NCBI GenBank assembly: GCA_036985955.1
Contig: BTQQ01000012.1
Location: forward strand, 1 to 21,205
Reading direction: 5' to 3'
Source of the DNA: JAUZQZ01 sp036985955
GTDB taxonomy: Bacteria > Pseudomonadota > Zetaproteobacteria > Mariprofundales > Mariprofundaceae
DNA length: 21,205 bases
The notes beneath the pieces are model-generated. The model was not told where the DNA came from and searched no databases. It saw only the letters and a list, made by a program, of their open reading frames with translations. Of the stretch, positions 15,186-21,205 are shown in pieces; the first letter of the stretch is position 1, and each line of letters starts with the position of its first letter. Both the position numbers and the translations under genes were made by a program.

Positions 15186-15762
15186 CACCATCCGCAGCCT
15201 TCTCATCACCCTTGACTGGCTTGGCCTCAGCGGCTTCGGCAACCTCTTCTACGGCTGGCTCCTTAGCAGAGACAGATCCCTCTGCAACAGGGGTTTCCTC
15301 CGGCGCTTCTGCAACAACGGATTCCTCAACAGGAGCCTCTTCCGCCGGTTCTTCAGCTACAGCTTCCACCTCAGCAGCCTTGGCAGCCTCTTCTTCAGCC
15401 TTCTTGGCTTCCTTTTCGGCCTTGGCGGCGGCATCAGCTTCCACCTTGGCTTTAGCCTCTACAGCAGTCTTCTTCTCGGCCTCTTTCTGTTCCGCCTTAG
15501 TCTTGGCCTTTTCGGCCAACTCAGGATTTTCCACGAGCTTGATCAGACTGGCGACGCGGGGAGAAACCTGCGCGCCCTCATCGGTCCATGCTTTCACACG
15601 TTCCAGATTCAACTCGATCACGTCGGGTTCCTTGCATGGATCGTAGTAACCGATTTTTTCGATAAACGCACCATCACGGCGGTTACGTTTGTCCATCACC
15701 ACCACGGAGTAAAATGGACGTTTCTTGCGTCCACCACGCTGCAAGCGAATCACTGTTGCCAT
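15121..15762 (-). CDS. rpsP: 30S ribosomal protein S16 with long low-complexity C-terminal tail
   Basis: The first 80 residues are a complete S16 (MATVIRLQRGGRKKRPFYSV, IEKIGYYDP, LNLERVKAWTDEGAQVS). Residues about 82-213 form a 130-residue extension built mostly of Ala, Glu, Lys, Val and Pro. It is first coiled-coil-like and charged (AEKAKTKAEQKEAEKK), then Glu/Pro/Val-rich, and ends with KPAKKSPAKKDEEKADA. Ordinary S16 is 80-90 residues; extended forms are known in some other phyla such as Bacteroidetes. The reading frame is unbroken and codon use stays like that of the neighbours, so the tail looks translated rather than a lost stop. A CGGAGG site precedes the ATG by about ten bases. It follows ffh by 79 bp and overlaps rimM. 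Confidence 0.96.
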   Translation of the reverse strand: MATVIRLQRGGRKKRPFYSVVVMDKRNRRDGAFIEKIGYYDPCKEPDVIELNLERVKAWTDEGAQVSPRVASLIKLVENPELAEKAKTKAEQKEAEKKTAVEAKAKVEADAAAKAEKEAKKAEEEAAKAAEVEAVAEEPAEEAPVEESVVAEAPEETPVAEGSVSAKEPAVEEVAEAAEAKPVKGDEKAADGDEEGKPAKKSPAKKDEEKADA

Positions 15763-15841
15763 AAAATCAATACCTCCGGAAAATAAGGCGGCGGACTATA
15801 GTCGGGCAGAGAGTGTGGAGCAAGACGAAGTTTGCTGCCAC

Positions 15842-17209
15842 CTACATTTTCGGCATGCCGGGTGGCATGCCCCCGCCCATACCGCCAAGACGGCTAGCCA
15901 TCTGCGCCATCATGCGCTTGCCTTTGTTGCCTTTCATCTTCTTCATCATTTTCTGCATCTGCGTAAATTGCTTGAGCATCTGATTCAGTTCCTGAATACT
16001 GGTGCCTGAACCGGCGGCAATGCGCTTCTTGCGGCTTCCATTAATTACCTTTGGATACTTTCGCTCCTTTTGCGTCATCGAATAAACCATGGCCTGCATC
16101 CGTTTGACCGGCTTATCATCCATCTTCGCCAATGCTTCCTGCGACAGTTTCACGCCCGGCAGCATCTTCAGCATACCGGACATACCACCCATATTCTGCA
16201 TCTGTCCGAGTTGATCGGCAAAATCCATCAGGTCAAACGCGCCCTTTTTAACCTTTTTCGCCAGCTTCTCGGCCTGTTCCTGATCGACATGGGCCTGAAC
16301 CTTTTCCACCAGCCCCACCACATCGCCCTGACCGAGAATGCGCCCGGCAAAACGCTGCGGATCAAAGAGTTCGAATGCATCAATCTTTTCACCCGTACCG
16401 ATATAACGCACCGGGACACCGGTGACATGTGCTACGGAGAGGGCCGCGCCACCACGCACATCGGCGTCTGTTTTGGTGAGGATGCAGCCGGACAGCCCGA
16501 CCGAACCATGAAATTGTTCGGCAATGGTTAACGCCGTCTGACCGGTCATCGAATCGAGCACCAGGAACCGCTCGCTAGCGTTCACCGTAGCCACCACCTC
16601 GCGGATTTCCGCCATCAGGGCATCGTCCACGACCTGTCGGCCTGCCGTATCCAGAATCAGCACATGATGACCACCGGTTTTAGCCATATTCAGCGCGGAC
16701 TTCGCCATAATTACCGGCGTGGTTCCCTCACCTTCGAGATAGGGAACATTGACCTGTCCGGCCAGCACCTGCAACTGCTCACGCGCAGCCGGACGCGTTG
16801 CATCAACACTGGTCAACGCCACTTTGCGGCCCTGCCCCGCGAGCAACCGCGCCAACTTGCCTGCCGTGGTTGTTTTACCTGCGCCCTGCAAGCCGCACAG
16901 CAGGATAACCGATGGAATGTTCGATATATCCAGATCACGGCGTTGCCCACCCAGCACATCTGCCAGTACGTCATGCAGGATTTTGATAATCACCTGACCC
17001 GGATTCAGGCTCCTGGACACCTCTGCACCAAGCGCGCGCTCCCGCGCTTCACTCATCAGATGGCGCGCCACCGGTAGCGCCACATCGGCCTCCAGCAGTG
17101 CCAGCCGCATTTCACGCAATGTTGCATCCAGATCGGCCTCGGAAACACGTGCAGCACCCCGGAGGCGGCCTGCAATGCCGCCCAGCTTCTCGCTTAAACG
17201 GTCAAACAC
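15842..17209 (-). CDS. ffh: Signal recognition particle protein Ffh
   Basis: Ffh is the SRP GTPase that, with 4.5S RNA and FtsY, targets nascent membrane proteins. The 455-residue protein has the N helical bundle (1-90), P-loop GLQGAGKTTT (106-115), DATRPAAREQL, DTAGR (187-191), TKTDADVRGGAALS (245-258), and a methionine-rich M domain from about 325 with SGMLKMLPG, KRIAAGSGTSIQELN and a Met/Gly end. Some residues differ from the usual consensus (TKTDAD for TKLDGD, RQVVDD for RLHIDE). The start is GTG with GGGGGA seven bases upstream. It lies 27 bases after the FKBP gene and before rpsP, a common order. No 4.5S RNA gene was seen in the window. Confidence 0.97.
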   Translation of the reverse strand: MFDRLSEKLGGIAGRLRGAARVSEADLDATLREMRLALLEADVALPVARHLMSEARERALGAEVSRSLNPGQVIIKILHDVLADVLGGQRRDLDISNIPSVILLCGLQGAGKTTTAGKLARLLAGQGRKVALTSVDATRPAAREQLQVLAGQVNVPYLEGEGTTPVIMAKSALNMAKTGGHHVLILDTAGRQVVDDALMAEIREVVATVNASERFLVLDSMTGQTALTIAEQFHGSVGLSGCILTKTDADVRGGAALSVAHVTGVPVRYIGTGEKIDAFELFDPQRFAGRILGQGDVVGLVEKVQAHVDQEQAEKLAKKVKKGAFDLMDFADQLGQMQNMGGMSGMLKMLPGVKLSQEALAKMDDKPVKRMQAMVYSMTQKERKYPKVINGSRKKRIAAGSGTSIQELNQMLKQFTQMQKMMKKMKGNKGKRMMAQMASRLGGMGGGMPPGMPKM

Positions 17210-17236
17210 AGATATGTCCCCCGATTTCGATGGTCA

Positions 17237-17971
17237 TTATTTCTCAATCGAAAGTAATTCTACATCAAAAATCAACGTGGAATTTGGCCCGATTTTATTG
17301 CCTGGTGCATTGGCACCATATGCCAACTCGGGGGGCAGGAAAAACCTGTATTTACTGCCCACCGGCATCAACTGCAAACCTTCGGTCCAGCCTTTGATGA
17401 CCCGATTCAATGGAAAAGTAACAGGTTCCCCACGTTTGTAGGAAGAATCAAACACTGTGCCATCAATCAACTGCCCTTCGTAATTCACCTTGACCTTATC
17501 CGTTGCCTTGGGCTTTGCGCCATCACCGGATTTAATAACCTGATATTGCAAACCGCTTGCCGTCGTTTTCACACCCTCTTTTTTGGCATTTTCCGCCAGA
17601 AACTTTTCACCTTCCGCTTTATTCTTCGAACCCGCTTTCTTTTGTTTGGCCAGTAACTCTTTTTCTTTAGCCAACCTTTTCTCCTGCTGCATCTTGAGTA
17701 CAGCTTGTTTGGCTGCTGCAAGTTCTTCGGATGACAACATGGGTTTCTCACCCCTGATGACCGATGTAACCGCCGCATCAAAAGCAGCCAAATCAAGTTC
17801 GCTTCCGATAGTTTTGAGGTATTTCCCGACATCCAGTCCAATAACATAGCTGAGCTTTGCACTTTCACTGTCCAGCGACAGTTCTGCTTTTTTATCTTTC
17901 GCCTGCTGTGTTCCAGCGGAACATCCCGCCATGACCACCATTGCGGCAGCGATTACAATATATTTCTTCAT
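17237..17971 (-). CDS. FKBP-type peptidyl-prolyl isomerase lipoprotein (FkpA/Mip-like)
   Basis: A 244-residue periplasmic lipoprotein. Residues 1-17 are a lipoprotein signal ending M-A-G-C, with Cys17 the lipidated residue. Residues about 35-145 are the helical dimerisation domain of FkpA/Mip proteins (LSYVIGLDVGKYLKTIG, then a charged helix). Residues about 148-243 are the FKBP domain with TDKVKVNYEGQLIDGTVFDS, VIKGWTEGLQLMPVG and PPELAYGA. It catalyses proline cis-trans isomerisation and acts as a folding chaperone in the envelope. A consensus AAAGGAGATGAA site precedes the start. It lies 30 bases after guaA and 27 before ffh, apparently in one transcript. Confidence 0.94.
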   Translation of the reverse strand: MKKYIVIAAAMVVMAGCSAGTQQAKDKKAELSLDSESAKLSYVIGLDVGKYLKTIGSELDLAAFDAAVTSVIRGEKPMLSSEELAAAKQAVLKMQQEKRLAKEKELLAKQKKAGSKNKAEGEKFLAENAKKEGVKTTASGLQYQVIKSGDGAKPKATDKVKVNYEGQLIDGTVFDSSYKRGEPVTFPLNRVIKGWTEGLQLMPVGSKYRFFLPPELAYGANAPGNKIGPNSTLIFDVELLSIEK

Positions 17972-18001
17972 TTCATCTCCTTTGATTTAAAATTTCGCTT
18001 G

Positions 18002-19549
18002 TTATTCCCACTCGATCGTCGCCGGTGGCTTGCCGGAGACATCATAAACAACACGGTTGATGCCTTGCACCTCATTGATAATACGGTTGGACACTTTGGC
18101 CAGCAACGCATGCGGCAATTCCGCCCAGTGCGCAGTCATGAAGTCCTGAGTCTGCACCGCCCGCAGCGCAATCACCCATTCATAGGTACGGCCATCGCCC
18201 ATCACACCGACCGATTTCACCGGCAAAAACACGGCAAATGCCTGACTGGTTTTGTCGTACCAGCCGGAGGCATGCAGTTCCTCAATAAAAACCGCATCGG
18301 CCTGGCGCAATAAATCCGCATATTCCTTTTTGACTTCGCCGAGGATGCGTACGCCCAGTCCCGGACCCGGGAAGGGGTGCCGGTAGACCATTTCTTGCGG
18401 CAAGCCGAGCGCCACGCCCAGTTCACGAACCTCATCCTTAAACAAATCTCGCAGCGGCTCAAGCAACTTCAGATGCAGGGTTTCCGGCAGGCCGCCAACA
18501 TTATGATGGCTCTTGATCGTATGTGCCTTTTTCGTCTTCGCACCGGCTGATTCGATAACATCAGGATAAATCGTCCCCTGTGCCAACCATTTGGCTTTCG
18601 GCATCTTTTCCGCTTCACGCTGAAAGACCTCGACGAATTCACGACCGATAATTTTACGCTTCGCCTCCGGATCGGCAACGCCGGTCAGATGTTCCAGGAA
18701 GATTTCGCTGGCATCGACATGATCCACCTTTACGCCCAGATGCTCGGCAAAGACCGCCATCACCTGATCGGCCTCATTCAGGCGCAGCAGGCCATTGTCG
18801 ACAAAGACGCAGGTAAGCTGATCACCAATCGCGCGATGCAACAATGCCGCTGCAACCGAGGAATCGACTCCACCGGACAACCCCAGAATTACTTCTTCAT
18901 CACCGACCTGATCATGGATATGTCTGACGGCCTCCTCAATATAATTCGGCATCGTCCAGCTACGGGAGCAGCCGCAAATATCATGCACGAAACGGCTCAA
19001 GATCTCCTTGCCCTGACGAGTATGGGTCACTTCGGGGTGAAACTGTAAACCGTAGAAACGGCGTGATTCGTCCGCCATGCCGGCAATTGGGGCCGCATCG
19101 TTACCGCAGATCACTCGAAAACCCTGCGGCAAACTGCCCACTTTATCGCCATGGCTCATCCAGACATCAAGTGCTCCGCTTTTTTCATCCTCGATACCGC
19201 GCAACAGTGGCGAAGCGCCACTGGTCAGCACATGAGCGTGGCCAAACTCGCGCACGGCCCCGGTCTCGACGGAACCTCCCAGTTGCACGGCCATTGTTTG
19301 CATGCCATAACAAATGCCCAGCACCGGCACACCCAGAGAGAACACGATCTCGGGAACTTTCGGCGTTTCGTCTTCATAAACCGAATTTGGCCCGCCGGAC
19401 AGGATGATGCCGGCCGGAGCGAAAGCACGGATCTGCTCTTCAGACATATCGAAGGGATGCAACTCACTGTACACTTCGGCTTCGCGCACGCGGCGGGCGA
19501 TCAGCTGCGTGTATTGCGAACCGAAATCCAGAATCAGGATTTTTTCCAT
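18002..19549 (-). CDS. guaA: GMP synthase (glutamine-hydrolysing)
   Basis: GuaA converts XMP to GMP using glutamine and ATP. The 515-residue protein has the class I amidotransferase domain first: LILDFGSQYTQLIARRVRE, SGGPNSVYED, the catalytic Cys80 in LGICYGMQT, and FHPEVTHT. Then come the ATP pyrophosphatase loop LGLSGGVDSSVAA and the C-terminal dimerisation domain ending NRVVYDVSGKPPATIEWE. The start at 19549 gives the family N-terminus. A longer frame to 19609 merely translates a short tandem repeat in the leader and is rejected. No clear ribosome binding site precedes the ATG, which is odd for this gene. It lies 150 bp after guaB. Confidence 0.97.
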   Translation of the reverse strand: MEKILILDFGSQYTQLIARRVREAEVYSELHPFDMSEEQIRAFAPAGIILSGGPNSVYEDETPKVPEIVFSLGVPVLGICYGMQTMAVQLGGSVETGAVREFGHAHVLTSGASPLLRGIEDEKSGALDVWMSHGDKVGSLPQGFRVICGNDAAPIAGMADESRRFYGLQFHPEVTHTRQGKEILSRFVHDICGCSRSWTMPNYIEEAVRHIHDQVGDEEVILGLSGGVDSSVAAALLHRAIGDQLTCVFVDNGLLRLNEADQVMAVFAEHLGVKVDHVDASEIFLEHLTGVADPEAKRKIIGREFVEVFQREAEKMPKAKWLAQGTIYPDVIESAGAKTKKAHTIKSHHNVGGLPETLHLKLLEPLRDLFKDEVRELGVALGLPQEMVYRHPFPGPGLGVRILGEVKKEYADLLRQADAVFIEELHASGWYDKTSQAFAVFLPVKSVGVMGDGRTYEWVIALRAVQTQDFMTAHWAELPHALLAKVSNRIINEVQGINRVVYDVSGKPPATIEWE

Positions 19550-19562
19550 GTTAAAACATTTC

Positions 19563-19592
19563 AGACGCAGATGAACACAGATCAACACAGAT
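19563..19592. repeat. Three 10-bp tandem units in the guaA leader
   Basis: The units read GAACACAGAT (19573-19582), CAACACAGAT (19583-19592) and a degenerate first copy ending CGCAGAT (up to 19572). On the minus strand this reads ATCTGTGTTG, ATCTGTGTTC, ATCTGCGTCT. I recall similar ATCTGTGTTCATCTG strings scattered between genes of many proteobacteria. It lies 14-43 bases before the guaA start, where the ribosome binding site would be expected. Confidence 0.6.
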
Positions 19593-19670
19593 GAGTGGCG
19601 AACCAGCACCGAACATAATCAGATATATTTGCACGATTCCAATACCCACGAATACCTTATTAAAGTTTTA

Positions 19671-19684
19671 TTGATACAAATCAG
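19671..19684. promoter_or_regulatory. Near-consensus FNR-type site upstream of guaA
   Basis: TTGAT-ACAA-ATCAG matches nine of ten positions of the TTGAT-N4-ATCAA consensus. It lies in the guaB-guaA gap, centred about 128 bases before the guaA start. The gene is not an expected FNR target, so it may be chance. Confidence 0.25.
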
Positions 19685-19699
19685 CGTCTAAAATCAAAT

Positions 19700-21172
19700 T
19701 CAGGAATCAAGGCGATAATTCGGGGCTTCCTCGGTAATGGTCACGTCGTGCACATGGCTTTCACGCAACCCTGCGCCGGTAATGCGTACAAATTTAGCGC
19801 GTTTGTGCATATCATCAATCGTTGCTGCCCCGGTATAACCCATCGCCGCACGCAACCCACCGACCAGTTGATGCAGAATATCGCCGACCGGCCCTTTGTA
19901 TGCCACACGCCCTTCGATCCCTTCGGGAACCAGCTTCATCGTGTCCACATCATGCTGAAAATAACGATCCTTGCTGCCTTGTTGCATGGCGCCAATCGAA
20001 CCCATGCCACGATAAGCCTTGTAGGTGCGCCCCTGATAGAGGATTTTATCTCCCGGCGCCTCATCCGTACCGGCAAACATGGAGCCAAACATACAGGTTG
20101 AAGCGCCTGCCGCCATCGCCTTGGCAAAATCCCCGGAGAACTTGATGCCACCGTCGGCAATCACCGGAACACCGGCATCCTTGCCTGCCACCGCACATTG
20201 CATGATGGCAGTTAATTGCGGTACGCCCACACCCGCCACCATGCGGGTGGTGCAAATCGATCCGGGGCCGATCCCCACCTTCACAGCATCCGCACCCGCA
20301 TCGGCCAGATCACGCACCGCTTCCGGTGTGGCAATATTGCCGCCAATGACCTGAATATCATCACCATGCTGCTGCTTGATCTCGCGTACCTGCCCGATTA
20401 CGCCTTTCGAATGACCATGCGCCGTGTCCACCACGACAGCATCCACGCCAACCGCGAACAGTGCCTCAAAACGCGCCAGTTCCTTATCCCCGACCCCAAT
20501 CGCAGCAGCAGCCAGAAGACGCCCCAGATCATCACGCACGGCTTGGGGAAATGCCTTCGATTTCTCAATATCGCGTACGGTGATCATACCGTGCAGACGC
20601 CCCTTATCGTCCACAACCGGCAGTTTTTCAATACGATGCTCGCGAAATAACTGCTTGCAGTGTTCCAGATCGGCACCGGGTTTGACGGTGACCAACCGGT
20701 CACGCGGTGTCATCACTTCATCTACCCGTTTGTTTAAATCATTTTCGAAGCGCGTATCGCGGTTGGTAATAATACCACATAAACCGCCATCGCCATTAAG
20801 CACCGGAAAGCCGGAAAATCCGTGAATCCCGCAAAGCTCACGTACGTCAGACAAGCTCATGTCCAGAGTTACCGTCAGCGGCTCCTGCACCACGCCCGCC
20901 TCAAATCGTTTAACCCTGCGGACTTCAGCTGCCTGAGTTTCCGGAGACATGTTTTTGTGGATGACGCCAATGCCGCCTTCCTGCGCCAGAGCAATGGCCG
21001 TTCCCGCTTCTGTGACGGTGTCCATAGCTGCCGATAAAACCGGAATATTGAGACGAATTTTTTGGGTGAATTGCGAGGCTGTATCCACTCTACGGGGAAC
21101 CACATGGCTTTCCTGCGGCACCAGCAACACATCGTCAAAGGTTAGCCCTTCACCCAATACCCGCTTGTCCAT
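19700..21172 (-). CDS. guaB: Inosine-5'-monophosphate dehydrogenase
   Basis: GuaB oxidises IMP to XMP with NAD, the first committed step to GMP. The 490-residue protein has LTFDDVLLVPQESHVVPR near the N-terminus, SAAMDTVTE (48-56), a pair of CBS domains at about 95-205, VVVDTAHGHS, and the catalytic cysteine in GIGPGSICTTR (Cys307). After these come VPVIADGGIKFSGDFAKA and the flap YRGMGSIGAM. The start at 21172 gives the usual MDKRVLGEGLTFDD end and follows a GGAGG site ten bases upstream; the frame continues to the window edge but through the ribosome binding site. The gene is therefore complete. guaA follows. Confidence 0.97.
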   Translation of the reverse strand: MDKRVLGEGLTFDDVLLVPQESHVVPRRVDTASQFTQKIRLNIPVLSAAMDTVTEAGTAIALAQEGGIGVIHKNMSPETQAAEVRRVKRFEAGVVQEPLTVTLDMSLSDVRELCGIHGFSGFPVLNGDGGLCGIITNRDTRFENDLNKRVDEVMTPRDRLVTVKPGADLEHCKQLFREHRIEKLPVVDDKGRLHGMITVRDIEKSKAFPQAVRDDLGRLLAAAAIGVGDKELARFEALFAVGVDAVVVDTAHGHSKGVIGQVREIKQQHGDDIQVIGGNIATPEAVRDLADAGADAVKVGIGPGSICTTRMVAGVGVPQLTAIMQCAVAGKDAGVPVIADGGIKFSGDFAKAMAAGASTCMFGSMFAGTDEAPGDKILYQGRTYKAYRGMGSIGAMQQGSKDRYFQHDVDTMKLVPEGIEGRVAYKGPVGDILHQLVGGLRAAMGYTGAATIDDMHKRAKFVRITGAGLRESHVHDVTITEEAPNYRLDS

Positions 21173-21205
21173 GCAGCCATAACCTCCTTCAAGGAAGCGC
21201 CGCAT

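Noticed and set aside
15061..15786. Plus-strand frames of 222 and 241 codons
   Set aside because: Antisense to the repetitive rpsP tail, with composition (Ser/Ala or Leu/Phe repeats) that simply mirrors it.
19550..19609. 20-codon N-terminal extension of guaA
   Set aside because: The extra residues translate the tandem 10-mer repeat, and the family N-terminus begins at the 19549 ATG.

Overview
The window reads as chromosomal housekeeping DNA of a proteobacterium. The order leuB-asd-fimV-truA is the one known from beta- and gammaproteobacteria. However, fimV and truA are separated here by an EcfT/CbiQ-like membrane gene, and an RNA methyltransferase of a family usually seen in deltaproteobacteria and deep-branching bacteria sits beside rplS. 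A deep-branching proteobacterium, for example a zetaproteobacterium of the Mariprofundus type, is my best guess; the sequence alone does not prove it.

Layout, left to right. (1) 1-484: an AT-richer plus-strand gene of unknown function, open at the left edge. (2) 560-9590, minus strand: glyA, nrdR, leuB, asd, fimV, EcfT-like gene, truA. These cover one-carbon metabolism, dNTP control, leucine and aspartate-family amino acid synthesis, a FimV/HubP polar hub and tRNA pseudouridylation. A 17-bp imperfect inverted repeat, probably a miniature mobile element, lies between fimV and the EcfT-like gene. (3) 9714-10805, minus strand: a SPOUT RNA methyltransferase and rplS. They are joined by an unusually structured 170-nt leader and followed by a clear intrinsic terminator ahead of glyA. 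(4) 10941-11597, plus strand: yceH (DUF480). (5) 11628-13678, minus strand: hemerythrin, DUF2249 protein and a polytopic NnrS-like protein. They are tightly coupled and lie behind a perfect FNR/Dnr-type site, so they look like a nitric-oxide or low-oxygen response unit. (6) 13933-17971, minus strand: fkpA-like PPIase, ffh, rpsP (with a 130-residue tail), rimM and trmD, a protein-export and ribosome-assembly operon. (7) 18002-21172, minus strand: guaB then guaA, GMP synthesis.

No tRNA, rRNA, CRISPR array or intact transposase was found. The points most worth following up are the rplS leader hairpins (one preserved by a G-U pair only on the coding strand), the FNR-box/hemerythrin/DUF2249/NnrS-like unit set into a translation operon, the extended S16, the missing canonical rimM start, the orphan EcfT-like protein and the inverted-repeat element.
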